Positions 54,495 through 63,457 of a stretch of DNA of 64,000 nucleotides are shown here, piece by piece. The position numbers and the translations under genes were made by a program. Position 1 is the stretch's first letter, and every line of letters begins with the position of its first letter. Source of the DNA: Bacillus ndiopicus (lineage in GTDB: Bacteria > Bacillota > Bacilli > Bacillales_A > Planococcaceae); assembly GCF_000612805.1 (NCBI RefSeq), contig NZ_HG964405.1, positions 609,561-673,560 of the forward strand, given 5' to 3'. The notes below the pieces were generated by a model. It did no database searches. It was not told where the DNA came from and was given only the letters and a program-made list of their open reading frames with translations.

Positions 54495-55724
54495 TTGGAG
54501 CAGAAAAAAACAAATATGCAAAATAGGCAGCTACCGCAAGAAACATCGAATTTCTTTTCGACACGTTTTATTCGCTTTTTAGGCGGAAAAAACTTATTGT
54601 TTTTACTTCTTATCCTGCTAATTGTTGGCTGTGTTATTTTTATTTATGATAAAATCGCATTTATTTTCCAGCCACTTCGTGTATTATTTGAGGTCGTTAT
54701 TTTGCCAGGTGTGCTTGGTGTTATTTTATATTATTTAACGCGACCGTTTTTACGTTTATTAATGAAATGGAAAGTTTCTAAAATATGGGCGATTTTAATT
54801 ATTTATTTGATGGCGTTAGGTATACTAACGTTAACAGTTGTTTTGGTTTATCCATTTTTACGCGATCAATTTACAAATTTAATGAATGAGTTCCCAGCTT
54901 ATTTCATGGCATTTGTTGAAAATATCGTATCATGGCTGAACAATTCACGCTTAAACCAATACTTTTCAATGATTAATTTTGATTATGATAAAATGATTAC
55001 CAGCTTAACAGATGATGTTGTGAAGCAAGTGAAGGATTTTGCGACAGGCTTTGCGACAAGTGTTGCATCGGGTATTACAGGCTTTGTTTCCGCATTAACT
55101 GGCTTAGTATTATCGATTGTCATCGTACCATTTATTTTGTTTTATTTATTATACGAAGGCGAAAAGATGCCAAAATTCATTTTGCGTCTTACACCACCTA
55201 GCATGCGTAAATTTGTAGGTGATGTATTACATGATATGGACAAGCAAATTAGCTCTTATATTCAAGGGCAAATTTTAGTATCGATTTGTATTGGGGCAAT
55301 GGTGACAGTCGGCTTCCTTATTATTGGCTTAGATTATGCGTTACTGTTAGGGGTACTAGCAATGGTGACAAGCGTTGTGCCTTATTTAGGCCCAGTTATA
55401 GCGATTACGCCTGCCGCAATTATTGCAATCGTATCGGATTCGCCGTTTATGATTTTAAAGCTTGCTGCTGTATGGACCATTGTACAATTGATTGAAGGGA
55501 AGTTTATTTCTCCTCAAATTATGGGGAAATCATTAAGCATTCACCCGATTACGATTATTTTTGTGCTTTTAACAGCAGGCTCCTTATTTGGCGTACCTGG
55601 TGTCATTTTAGGGATACCAGCTTATGCCTTAATTAAAGTATTAGTGACGCATATTTATCAAGTGTTTAAGCAACGCTACAATCGCTTCCAAACAGAAGAA
55701 GAGGCTATGTATGAAGAACAATAA
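54495..55724 (+). CDS. AI-2E/PerM family transporter
   Basis: A 409-residue membrane protein with about eight segments. The family signature is a cluster near the C-terminus: PYLGPVIAITPAAIIAIV, LIEGKFISPQIMGKSLSIHP and GVPGVILGIPAYALIK. Members include the AI-2 exporter TqsA and Na+/H+-related proteins; the substrate here is unknown. GGGGTGG precedes a TTG at 54495; the TTG at 54471 lacks a site. A strong terminator follows. Confidence 0.9.
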   Translation: MEQKKTNMQNRQLPQETSNFFSTRFIRFLGGKNLLFLLLILLIVGCVIFIYDKIAFIFQPLRVLFEVVILPGVLGVILYYLTRPFLRLLMKWKVSKIWAILIIYLMALGILTLTVVLVYPFLRDQFTNLMNEFPAYFMAFVENIVSWLNNSRLNQYFSMINFDYDKMITSLTDDVVKQVKDFATGFATSVASGITGFVSALTGLVLSIVIVPFILFYLLYEGEKMPKFILRLTPPSMRKFVGDVLHDMDKQISSYIQGQILVSICIGAMVTVGFLIIGLDYALLLGVLAMVTSVVPYLGPVIAITPAAIIAIVSDSPFMILKLAAVWTIVQLIEGKFISPQIMGKSLSIHPITIIFVLLTAGSLFGVPGVILGIPAYALIKVLVTHIYQVFKQRYNRFQTEEEAMYEEQ

Positions 55725-55727
55725 TTT

Positions 55728-55764
55728 AGCACAGTGGAATATTGTATTCCACTGTGCTTTTTTT
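55728..55764 (+). terminator. Terminator after the AI-2E/PerM gene
   Basis: AGCACAGTGGAAT and ATTCCACTGTGCT form a perfect stem followed by T-rich sequence. Confidence 0.92.
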
Positions 55765-55794
55765 GAACGCATGCTATAAAGCGGGGGTGATTAA

Positions 55795-56187
55795 ATGAAA
55801 AAATACGCTGTGATTGTCATATTATTTTTCCTAATAGCCTGTGAAGAAAGTTACGATCAACAACATAAAGAATACTTAGCTAATATGGGATGGCATATAA
55901 AGAAACAGGAGCGGGAAAAAACGTATACTTTACAAACTCCTGAGGAAATGCTGGCACACTATGATGTTGATGGGCTTACTTTTTTGCGTGATTATCAGGG
56001 GAAGGAAGTAACACAATTTCTGTATACATTAAAAGAGCAGGATGCAGAGCATAACAATGTTAAGGCTGTGATTTTGGAAAATGAAGGAGACATTATCGGG
56101 GGCTATGGTCTTTTACCAAGCTGGGATCCTGGCGTTTTTCATTTAATGGAAAAGGAGCAATTAGTGGAGGAGAAAATGATAAAATAA
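55795..56187 (+). CDS. DUF4830-like lipoprotein
   Basis: A 130-residue lipoprotein: MKKYAVIVILFFLIAC carries a IAC lipobox with Cys16. The mature part, YLANMGWHIKKQEREKTYTL followed by YQGKEVTQFLYTL and VKAVILENEGDIIGGYG, resembles DUF4830. Function is unknown. GGGGGTGAT lies before the ATG. It ends at a bidirectional terminator. Confidence 0.8.
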   Translation: MKKYAVIVILFFLIACEESYDQQHKEYLANMGWHIKKQEREKTYTLQTPEEMLAHYDVDGLTFLRDYQGKEVTQFLYTLKEQDAEHNNVKAVILENEGDIIGGYGLLPSWDPGVFHLMEKEQLVEEKMIK

Positions 56188-56193
56188 TAATTC

Positions 56194-56233
56194 AAAAAAC
56201 GCGAGAAACCAATCCTGATTTCTTGCGTTTTTC
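56194..56233. terminator. Bidirectional terminator
   Basis: AAAAACGCGAGAAA pairs with TTTCTTGCGTTTTT (one G-U pair) between convergent genes. Confidence 0.85.
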
Positions 56234-56264
56234 AAATTTAGAGGTTAATTATTAAATTAGGTTG

Positions 56265-57422
56265 TTATATGACGCGAAGTTTTTCAACTGCACGGGCAAG
56301 CAGCTCGCTATTTTGAACAAGTGCTAGACGCATATAGCCTTCACCTGCAGTGCCGAATACTGTGCCGGGTACCATTACAACACCAGCTTGTTCGATTGCT
56401 TTAAAGGCAAATTCCTCACTCGACATATCATATGGGTGCTTGGCCCAAACGAACATACCACCATTTGAAGGTGCGACCTCCCAGCCAATTTGCTGCAATC
56501 CGTTCATTAATATATGATGGCGCTCTGCAAAAGTCGTACGTAGGTTTGCCGTAATTTCCTCCGCATGATCTAGGGCAAGTGCTGCAGTGAGCTGAATTGG
56601 CTCGAAAATACCGAAATCTAAATTCGATTTTAACTGCTTTAAAATACTTATCATTTGTGCATTCCCAACAATATAAGCAATACGTGCCCCTGCAAGGCTA
56701 AAGCTTTTCGATAAGGAATTAATTTCTAAACCTACTTCCTTTGCACCAGGTGTCGCTAAAAAGCTCATCGGTGCATCACCCGTGAAATAAAATTCAGAAT
56801 AAGCAGCATCATGTAAAACGATTATATTATGCTTCCTAGCAAACGCTACAACTTCCTCAAAATACGCTTTAGAAGGCATAGCTGGTACTGGGTTACCAGG
56901 TAAGTTTAAAATAAGAAGCTTTGCTTTTTCAGCAATTTCTGCTGGAATGCTAGTTAAATCTGGTAAATAACCCTTTTCCTTTGAGAGGGGCATATAGTAG
57001 GGAGTAGCCCCTGCTAAATGAATACCTGCATCGTAAGCGACATAGGCAGGATTCGTTGTTAAGACAATATCACCAGGGTTACAAAAAGCAATTGGCAAAT
57101 GAACAAGTCCTTCCTGAGAGCCCATCGTTTGTACAACTTCTGTTTGCGCATCAAGCTGTACACCATTCACTCTATCATAATAGCGGCAAACAGCTTCACT
57201 GAAAGCTTGAACACCTGTTAATGTGTAGCGATAAGATTGTGGTTTAGCAGCAAGCTGCGCCATATGCTCAAGTAACATAGGGGCAGGAGGAATATCAGGG
57301 CTTCCTAAGCTTAAATCGATAATTTCCAATCCTTGTTGTTGCTGCTGTGCTGCAAATGCTTTCAATTTTCCGAAAATCGCTTCTGTAAATAGCGACATTT
57401 TTAATGATGGCTCGATAATCAA
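56265..57422 (-). CDS. PLP-dependent class I/II aminotransferase
   Basis: A 385-residue aminotransferase of fold type I. The PLP lysine is in SLSKSFSLAGARIAY. Other features are QTMGSQEGLVHLPIAFCNPG, TTNPAYVAYD and HDAAYSEFYF. The usual NNPTG segment reads LNLPGNPVPA, a variant seen in LL-diaminopimelate-aminotransferase-like enzymes; the substrate is not certain. AAAGGAG lies 8 bases before TTG 57422, preferred over GTG 57431. Confidence 0.9.
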   Translation of the reverse strand: MIIEPSLKMSLFTEAIFGKLKAFAAQQQQQGLEIIDLSLGSPDIPPAPMLLEHMAQLAAKPQSYRYTLTGVQAFSEAVCRYYDRVNGVQLDAQTEVVQTMGSQEGLVHLPIAFCNPGDIVLTTNPAYVAYDAGIHLAGATPYYMPLSKEKGYLPDLTSIPAEIAEKAKLLILNLPGNPVPAMPSKAYFEEVVAFARKHNIIVLHDAAYSEFYFTGDAPMSFLATPGAKEVGLEINSLSKSFSLAGARIAYIVGNAQMISILKQLKSNLDFGIFEPIQLTAALALDHAEEITANLRTTFAERHHILMNGLQQIGWEVAPSNGGMFVWAKHPYDMSSEEFAFKAIEQAGVVMVPGTVFGTAGEGYMRLALVQNSELLARAVEKLRVI

Positions 57423-57550
57423 AAAGAACACTCCTTTAACCTGTAAAAATACAATTTATTTTAGCACAAAAGTGCGGTTTTGTATTTGGATAATTCTGAA
57501 AAGAGTGTATATTCAACTGAGAGAGAGAATATTTGCTGGAACGATAATAT

Positions 57551-57591
57551 ATGATTGTACCAGCATTATCAATTAAGGCTGGTACAATCAT
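57551..57591 (-). terminator. Hairpin after the SLH gene
   Basis: ATGATTGTACCAGC pairs perfectly with GCTGGTACAATCAT across a 13-base loop. The T-run is weak, so termination strength is uncertain. Confidence 0.65.
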
Positions 57592-57600
57592 AAGTTTCTT

Positions 57601-58593
57601 TTATTTTTCTTTTATGATTGCCCTCACAAGCTTTTTCTCACTATAATCGAACCAAAAAATCCAAAGTTGATTGTCTTTTGTCTGGAGACTTTCAGCGACA
57701 CTAGTACGATAAACTTTATAGAAAATCTCATCTAATTCGTTCGCTGATTTATTAAGTGATTTTTGAGCAAGCTCTATAAAAGTATTGTACTCTTTTTCAT
57801 TTTGCAAAATAATAGAACTGCTTTCATAATTGTTATCTTTTGCAAAAAGGCTTTCTGCAGATTTTTTAGATGCGACAGTTGCTTCAGCAGCGCTTTTGTA
57901 TTTTGCTGGATACTGAATATCCGCCTCTTTCATGCTACTAAACTTGCTATTGGAGTAGGCTGTCGTGACTGCACTATTTTCAAGTGCTTTTGATGCCCTG
58001 TACATAAAAACTGTAAAATGTACACGCGTAAGCCCTTTGTCTTCACGGAATGTTTTATCCTCATAGCCTGTTGTTACGTTACTCGCGTATAAAGCATCTA
58101 CATAGGAAGCGAGCTGTGGCGAGACATCCGTTAATGGACTTTTCTTATCATTGCTTGTAAGATTGTATGCTAACACTAATGCCCGTGCCATTTCTCCTCG
58201 CGTAATAATATTATTCGGTTTAAAATCAAAGTTATCAGCATGTTGGATAATGTCTGCTTCAAGTACCCGTCTAATATCTTTGTAATAAGGGTTATCTTTA
58301 TTTACGTCTGTTAAAGAAATACCTTTATTGTGTACAGGGAGGGTAGGGAATGCGCGGCTAATTAAAGCTGCGGCATGCTTGCGTGTCATTAATTCGTTTG
58401 GTCTAAATGTTCCATCAAGGTAGCCAGTAATGACTTCTTTTGCGGTCATTTCTGTAATAATGTCATAATAATCGCTTTTGGGCGAAACATCGCTAAATTT
58501 TTTAGTGGCTGCTTCAGTTTGTATTGGTGCTATAGCGACACTAACTGCTGCAACTGCAACTGTTGCACTAATAAATAAGTTTATTTTTTTCAT
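57601..58593 (-). CDS. S-layer homology (SLH) domain protein
   Basis: A 330-residue exported protein. The signal peptide ends near IAPIQTEA. Three SLH domains follow (about 30-90, 92-150, 153-205), with repeated units such as VITGYLDGTFRPNELMTRKH, PNNIITRGEMARALVLAYN and VTTGYEDKTFREDKGLTR. These bind pyruvylated cell-wall polymer. The C-terminal 120 residues have no recognised domain. ATG 58593 follows GAGAGG. SLH proteins are common in S-layer-bearing Bacillales such as Lysinibacillus. Confidence 0.92.
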   Translation of the reverse strand: MKKINLFISATVAVAAVSVAIAPIQTEAATKKFSDVSPKSDYYDIITEMTAKEVITGYLDGTFRPNELMTRKHAAALISRAFPTLPVHNKGISLTDVNKDNPYYKDIRRVLEADIIQHADNFDFKPNNIITRGEMARALVLAYNLTSNDKKSPLTDVSPQLASYVDALYASNVTTGYEDKTFREDKGLTRVHFTVFMYRASKALENSAVTTAYSNSKFSSMKEADIQYPAKYKSAAEATVASKKSAESLFAKDNNYESSSIILQNEKEYNTFIELAQKSLNKSANELDEIFYKVYRTSVAESLQTKDNQLWIFWFDYSEKKLVRAIIKEK

Positions 58594-58783
58594 AATCAAT
58601 TACCTCTCTTCATTAATAGTAGATGGATTGCTTCGATAGAAATGGTAATTTTCTATATGAGTTGGACTGCCAATACATTTATAATAAACCGTTTATCCCT
58701 TTTTTTCCACATATCCTACCACCTATTAATGTTAGTAGAGTCGAAAAAAGTGTATATTTGCTATAAGAGAAAGGGGAGAGAGG

Positions 58784-59596
58784 ATGGAGGTTTATTCTTT
58801 AAGTGGACCAAGTGGTACTGGGAAAAGTACATCTGCCTTGCATTTTGCTTATACGAAGGGGATTGAAGGAATTATAGATGACGGCTTGCTGATTATTAAT
58901 GGTGTAAGATGCGCTGGCATAAGTGCAAAGTTTGAAAAAAATACGATTACGGCTGTAAGGCGTGCTATTTTTGAGGATGCAACACACAAGGAAGAAGTGC
59001 AAGCAGCGATAAAAAATGCCAATCTTGCATCTATTTTAATTATCGGTACATCAGATAAAATGACAAAAAAAATTGCTGAGCAGCTAGAGCTTGGTCAAAT
59101 TGCTCATTTTTATCAAGTACAGAATATTCGCTCTGCACGCGAAATTCAGATAGCCCGCTTTATTCGACAAACGAAGGGGCAGCATGTAATGCCAATTCCA
59201 TATGAGCAAGTAGAACAAAATTTTTTTAAGCGACTAGTGCGTAAAGGACGTGCGATATTTGTTGGGAATCGTGTGAAAGTGGGAGAAACGACAATTGTTC
59301 AGCCTGATTTTCATTATCAAACGGTAACTATTAATAAGCAAGTGTACCGTGATGTACTGCTGTATGTAATAAATCAGCATCCCGTTGTGGCACAAGTGGA
59401 GAAAATACAATTCAATGTAGCCTCAATCCCTAAAATTAGTACGACAATTGAAATAAAGGCACCGATTAATTATGATGTTATGGCAGAGCTGCGCGGTTTA
59501 CAGCAAGGAATTGCACAGGCATTTTATAAAACGTTCGAACTAGAGCCTGAAGCAATTCACATAGCTGTAAAGGGTACTAGAAAAGAACGTGTCTGA
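58784..59596 (+). CDS. P-loop ATPase fused to an Asp23-like domain
   Basis: A 270-residue protein. The N-terminus has a Walker A motif, SLSGPSGTGKSTSALHFAY, and a nucleoside-kinase-like core without a clear Walker B (ASILIIGTSDKM). From about residue 180 the sequence VTINKQVYRDVLLYVINQHP to AIHIAVKG resembles the Asp23/Gls24 (DUF322) domain of envelope-stress proteins. AGGGGAGAGAGG precedes the ATG. Its role is unknown; the fusion suggests a nucleotide switch or kinase linked to envelope stress. Confidence 0.78.
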   Translation: MEVYSLSGPSGTGKSTSALHFAYTKGIEGIIDDGLLIINGVRCAGISAKFEKNTITAVRRAIFEDATHKEEVQAAIKNANLASILIIGTSDKMTKKIAEQLELGQIAHFYQVQNIRSAREIQIARFIRQTKGQHVMPIPYEQVEQNFFKRLVRKGRAIFVGNRVKVGETTIVQPDFHYQTVTINKQVYRDVLLYVINQHPVVAQVEKIQFNVASIPKISTTIEIKAPINYDVMAELRGLQQGIAQAFYKTFELEPEAIHIAVKGTRKERV

Positions 59597-59620
59597 AAAT
59601 CCTTGTGAATCACGTTCTTT
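59582..59620. terminator. Hairpin overlapping the stop of the P-loop/Asp23-like gene
   Basis: AAAGAACGTG and CACGTTCTTT form a 10-bp stem across a 19-base loop between convergent genes. Confidence 0.6.
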
Positions 59621-59636
59621 GAGCCAGTTTTTTTGA

Positions 59637-60431
59637 TTATAATGGACGTTTAAATTGCGGCTGGCGTTTTTCTACAAAAGCGCGTACACCTTCAGCGAAA
59701 TCATATTGCGAGACAAAAGGTGTAGAGCCTTGCCATAAAGCGGGTGTAGAATCTATGCATTGCTGAACAGATTGTTTCACAGCTAATAATGAGTCTGGCG
59801 ACATACCTGCAACGAGCTTGCCTATGCGAATCATAAATTTTGTTAAATCCTTTTCAGCTACTAAATAATTTAGCAACCCTGCATTAAATGCTTCTTCAGC
59901 TTTATATGTGCGCCCTGTGAAAACAAAATCCTTGGTAGCGGAAGGGCCAACTAAATCGACAAGTCTCTTTGCAAAGCGATTATTTAAAGTAATTCCTAAT
60001 TTGCCAACTGGGATACCTAACTTTGCTTTATCAGAGCCGATGCGGATATCACAGGCGAGAGCTAATTCTAAGCCAGCACCCATCGCTGGTCCGTTAATAA
60101 CGCCAATCACAGGAAGTGGCAGATTTTCAACTGTAGAAATTGTTCGCTCCATTTCAACAAAGGCTTGCTCTGCTTGTTCAAGCGACATCGTATGAAATTC
60201 TTTTATATCAGAGCCAGCCGAAAAATTTTCACCAGCTCCACGTAAAATAAGCACTTTGTTTTTAGGATTTTGCAATGTTTGTGAGGTCAATGAGGCGAGC
60301 TCTTGCCACATTTTTGCTGTTAGCGCATTTTTCGCCTGTGGTCGATGGATTGTAATAATTGCTAAGCCAGCAGTTTCCTGATAAATAATTTTTGCGTCCT
60401 CTTCTTGTAGGCGTACAGTTTGTATTTGCAC
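59637..60431 (-). CDS. Enoyl-CoA hydratase/isomerase family protein
   Basis: A 264-residue crotonase-fold enzyme that should hydrate or isomerise enoyl-CoA esters. The oxyanion-hole segments are ENFSAGSDIKEF and NGPAMGAGLELALACDIRIG. The Glu in GLELAL is one of the two catalytic carboxylates; the second usual Glu position reads near GKLGITLNN and is not clear, so the exact reaction is open. It starts at GTG 60431, 8 bases after GGAGG. Isolated gene. Confidence 0.88.
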   Translation of the reverse strand: MQIQTVRLQEEDAKIIYQETAGLAIITIHRPQAKNALTAKMWQELASLTSQTLQNPKNKVLILRGAGENFSAGSDIKEFHTMSLEQAEQAFVEMERTISTVENLPLPVIGVINGPAMGAGLELALACDIRIGSDKAKLGIPVGKLGITLNNRFAKRLVDLVGPSATKDFVFTGRTYKAEEAFNAGLLNYLVAEKDLTKFMIRIGKLVAGMSPDSLLAVKQSVQQCIDSTPALWQGSTPFVSQYDFAEGVRAFVEKRQPQFKRPL

Positions 60432-60740
60432 AAGGAAATCCTCCGTTTCATCCTATTGAATTAATGAAAGTATAGCCTAAAACCGTCGCAAAATGTGAAA
60501 TAACGCAAAAAAGGAAGGCTACAAGTAATATTGAATGGATGTTATGTAATTAATGTAGCATATGCAAGGTTGAACAACGCTGCTTCTTTTCGTATAATAA
60601 GAACATACATTCTCTTTGTGTTGTCTAACAAAATAACATATTATACGACACTCCATATTATAAAAAACAAATGACTTCACGCACCATTCATTTTCGAAAT
60701 CGAAAATATTTCACGCCAAATTAATTAAGGGGAGCTCATT
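60432..60740. other. Divergent intergenic region
   Basis: About 310 bases between the enoyl-CoA hydratase and the recombinase-like gene. GAACATACATTC (60601-60612) differs by one base from the Bacillus LexA core GAACRNRYGTTC. No gene was found. Confidence 0.4.
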
Positions 60741-61619
60741 ATGACAGATTATTCAATTTATGTCGCTCATTTTAAAGCATTTTTAGCAGGTCAATCGAAA
60801 TCCGATTATACAGTGAAGCAGTATAGTTTAGATAGTGCACAATTCGTAAAATATGTGCAAGAGCAGCAACACGAAGAAATTACAGCGGAAGTTATTCAAG
60901 CTTATCGACAATGGCTACAGCTACATCACACTTCCATTCAAAGTGTAAATCGTAAGCTTGCTAGTCTCAAAAAGTTTATTCACTTTTTACAGGCTCGAGA
61001 TATCGTTCCTATGCTTGCTGATGAGTTATTTAGCCCAATACCACTCGAAAAAAAGGAGCTGCCAATATTATCTGCAATGCAAATGCGTCAAGCTTTACAC
61101 GTATGGCTTACTTCTTATGAAACAGCGGAGCAGGAAGAAATAAGATGGATGGCCTTGCGCAATTATACAATTATGCACGTTATTGCAACGCTTGGTCTTA
61201 AATCTAGTGAAGTGGTGCGCATGAAATGGTCGCATATACATAGTGATTTTATTCGTATTTTGAGTAAGCGGAGCTATCGAGATTTGCCAATAAAACAAGC
61301 TTTATTAGATGTGTTACAGTTTTATAAGGATGAAACAATAAAGCAGTTTCCTATTGCTAAAGAGGTAGATGAAATATGGCTTGGACTAGGAAATAAACTT
61401 GGAGAGCAAATTACTGTTAAAACAGTCGAGCGTTTATTTGCCTATGTGTCACAGCAAGTAGGTTTTTCGGTTACAACTACAAATGTTCGTTATACAGTAA
61501 TTCAAAAAGATATAGATAATGAACAGCAGCAAACAGTCGAGGATTTATACGAAAAATATGGCTATGCCAGAAAAGGTGTGCTGCAGGAACGAGCTACTCG
61601 AATGGAAAAGTCTGAGTAA
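60741..61619 (+). CDS. Degenerate tyrosine recombinase-like protein
   Basis: A 292-residue protein with the architecture of phage integrases and XerC/D. Its N-terminal SAM-like domain (SDYTVKQYSLDSAQFVKYVQ, NRKLASLKKFIHFLQARDI) is well conserved. In the catalytic domain, Arg I is Lys (LGLKSSEVVRMKWSH), the HxLRH box reads TNVRYT, and no LGH or catalytic Tyr is found near the end (EKYGYARKGVLQ). It is therefore probably unable to cut DNA. The intact length and AAGGGGAG site suggest it is still expressed, perhaps as a DNA-binding protein. Confidence 0.82.
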   Translation: MTDYSIYVAHFKAFLAGQSKSDYTVKQYSLDSAQFVKYVQEQQHEEITAEVIQAYRQWLQLHHTSIQSVNRKLASLKKFIHFLQARDIVPMLADELFSPIPLEKKELPILSAMQMRQALHVWLTSYETAEQEEIRWMALRNYTIMHVIATLGLKSSEVVRMKWSHIHSDFIRILSKRSYRDLPIKQALLDVLQFYKDETIKQFPIAKEVDEIWLGLGNKLGEQITVKTVERLFAYVSQQVGFSVTTTNVRYTVIQKDIDNEQQQTVEDLYEKYGYARKGVLQERATRMEKSE

Positions 61620-61661
61620 AATGCTATAATAAAAATTATATTTTCACAAAGGGGAGGTACA

Positions 61662-62519
61662 ATGCGTACAGAAGCAGAAATGTTTAAAGTGTTTTCGGAT
61701 TTTGCTATACAGGATGAGCGCATTCGTATTTCAGTGTTAGAGGGATCACGAACGAACACAGCTATTCCGAAAGATATTTATCAGGATTATGATATCAGCT
61801 TTTTTGTCACGGATATGAGCTCCTATCTGGAAAATGATACTTGGCTGCAAGTATTTGGTGAGTTAATTTTTGTCCAAAAGCCTGAGGATATGGAGCTTTT
61901 TCCAGCAGAATTTGAACATTGGTTTACTTATATTATGTATTTTGCAGATGGCATTAAAATTGATTTAAGCTTGATTCCATTAACAGAGCTAACAAATTAT
62001 TTTAATGATTCGGATGGCTTAGTTGAGGTTTTGCTTGATAAGGATGGACGTATTGGGCATAAAATGGTGGCTACGGATGAGAAGTATTGGATTCGTAAGC
62101 CTAGCACTCGCAGCTTTGATGATTGCTGTAATGAATTTTGGAGTGTTGCTACATATGTCGCAAAGGGCTTGCGACGCAATGAATTTTTATTTGCTATCGA
62201 CCATTTGCATAATAATATAAGACAAGAGCTATTACGCATGATATCATGGGATATCGGCATTCAAAAAGGCTTCACTTTTAGCGTAGGAAAAAATTATAAA
62301 TTTATTCATAACTATATACCAGCAGAAGAATACGAAAAATTACTTAGCACTTACGCAACAGCGGGTGTAGAGCAGACATGGGCTGCCTTTGAACTTTGCT
62401 GTGAGATGTTTCGAAATTATTCTCAAAAAGTAGCACAGGCACTTGGCTATTCATATCCAAACTATGATAAAAACATTACAGCTTGGATTCACAATACATA
62501 TAAAAAGGGGAACGACTAA
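61662..62519 (+). CDS. aadK: Aminoglycoside 6-adenylyltransferase, AadK type
   Basis: A 285-residue nucleotidyltransferase of the ANT(6) family, which adenylylates streptomycin with ATP. The active site is LEGSRTN followed by DYDISFFV, with the two metal-binding Asp. IKIDLSLIPL, KPSTRSFDDCCNEFW and EFLFAIDHLHN are family motifs. The length equals that of chromosomal AadK. AAGGGGAGG lies before the ATG. The next gene begins directly after its stop. Activity level is unknown; chromosomal forms are often weakly expressed. Confidence 0.9.
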   Translation: MRTEAEMFKVFSDFAIQDERIRISVLEGSRTNTAIPKDIYQDYDISFFVTDMSSYLENDTWLQVFGELIFVQKPEDMELFPAEFEHWFTYIMYFADGIKIDLSLIPLTELTNYFNDSDGLVEVLLDKDGRIGHKMVATDEKYWIRKPSTRSFDDCCNEFWSVATYVAKGLRRNEFLFAIDHLHNNIRQELLRMISWDIGIQKGFTFSVGKNYKFIHNYIPAEEYEKLLSTYATAGVEQTWAAFELCCEMFRNYSQKVAQALGYSYPNYDKNITAWIHNTYKKGND

Positions 62520-62912
62520 ATGGCAATTTCATTAATGGAAGCATATTTAATTGAAACATTACGACAAAATTATAGCTATGAGCAAGTAGCAGCACAGCTT
62601 GATAAGAAGGATTTATCTTTATTTGCTGAATTGAAATCAGATTTTACATTATTACAGGAACTTTATGATACGGATAAAGAGCTTTTTAAAGAAGCATATA
62701 CAACAGGCTATCAAGTTAAGTTTTTAACAATCAATGGCTTAAAAAATATTTTACGCATGCGCTATCAAATTTCAGAGGACCAATATGAGCTACAAGAGTT
62801 CGGCGCATACAATGTACCAGCAAGCGAGGAAACTGAAAAAGCGATTGCTGCAATCGTTTCATCCAATTGGAAAATTGAGCGCAATGGTCAGACGATTAAT
62901 ATTTTTGTCTAA
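62520..62912 (+). CDS. Hypothetical protein following aadK
   Basis: A 130-residue soluble, mostly helical protein beginning MAISLMEAYLIETLRQNYSY and ending IERNGQTINIFV. Its ATG directly follows the aadK stop, with AAGGGGAACG just upstream, so both are in one transcript. No family was recognised. Confidence 0.75.
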   Translation: MAISLMEAYLIETLRQNYSYEQVAAQLDKKDLSLFAELKSDFTLLQELYDTDKELFKEAYTTGYQVKFLTINGLKNILRMRYQISEDQYELQEFGAYNVPASEETEKAIAAIVSSNWKIERNGQTINIFV

Positions 62913-62920
62913 TGTAAAGC

Positions 62921-62948
62921 TTGCAAAATAATCATTTTGTGAGATAAT
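62921..62948 (+). promoter_or_regulatory. Promoter of the guanidine-riboswitch operon
   Basis: TTGCAA (62921-62926) and GATAAT (62943-62948) are 16 bp apart, just before the riboswitch. Confidence 0.6.
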
Positions 62949-62959
62949 AGGGTCATTAA

Positions 62960-63066
62960 GCTTTCTAGGGTTCCGTAGCAATTGTTAAGTCACTTGCTAG
63001 CCTGGTCCGAGAGAAGGCGCACACAATATATGTGTGTTACACGGAGGGATAAAAGCCTGGGAGAAT
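62960..63066 (+). promoter_or_regulatory. Guanidine-I (ykkC) riboswitch aptamer
   Basis: All conserved blocks are present in order: TCTAGGGTTCCG, CCTGGTCCGAGAGAAGGCGC, TTACACGGAGGGATAAAAGC and CCTGGGAGA. In this class, guanidinium binding sequesters the strand that would form the terminator, turning on the gene. The downstream genes encode a paired SMR exporter, the classic target. Confidence 0.96.
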
Positions 63067-63098
63067 CGCTGTTTTGGCAGCATTCTCCCAGGCTTTTT
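63048..63098 (+). terminator. Terminator of the guanidine riboswitch
   Basis: AGCCTGGGAGAAT and ATTCTCCCAGGCT pair across a loop, followed by TTTTT. The 5' arm is part of the conserved aptamer end, as expected for a ligand-controlled switch. Confidence 0.93.
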
Positions 63099-63121
63099 CG
63101 TTATTAAAGGAGGAATTTACA

Positions 63122-63457
63122 ATGAATTTAACATGGCTTCAAGTAATTATCGCAGCAGTTTTTGAGGTCGGCTGGGTAATCGGTTTAAAACATGCATCAA
63201 CACCGCTTGAATGGACAGCAACGGTTATTTGTATTATCGTTAGCTTTTATTTAATGATTCAAGCGGGAAGTAAGCTTCCTGTGGGTACGGTATATGCGGT
63301 TTTTGTTGGATTAGGAACAGCAGGTACTGTAACTGCTGATATGCTTATTTTTGGTGAGCCAGTGCAGTTAGGTAAATTATTATTAATTGCCATTTTATTA
63401 GCAGGTGTTATTGGTTTGAAGCTTGTCACTGGTGATGATAAGGAGGAGCATGCATAA
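63122..63457 (+). CDS. ykkC: SMR family guanidinium exporter subunit, YkkC-like
   Basis: A 111-residue membrane protein with four segments, a small multidrug resistance-type transporter. The conserved Glu is in [15 protein letters not shown], and the Gdx-type signature [17 protein letters not shown] is present. The guanidine riboswitch upstream identifies it as a guanidinium/H+ antiporter subunit. AAAGGAGG lies before ATG 63122; the upstream frame runs through the terminator. It overlaps the partner gene by one base. Confidence 0.93.
   Translation: MNLTWLQVIIAAVFEVGWVIGLKHASTPLEWTATVICIIVSFYLMIQAGSKLPVGTVYAVFVGLGTAGTVTADMLIFGEPVQLGKLLLIAILLAGVIGLKLVTGDDKEEHA

Noticed and set aside
58642..58866. 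74-codon plus-strand open frame
   Set aside because: It overlaps the well-started P-loop gene in another frame and has no ribosome-binding site.
61662..62519. Recently acquired resistance island around aadK
   Set aside because: The gene resembles chromosomal AadK in length and composition, and no mobile element or composition change is seen nearby.
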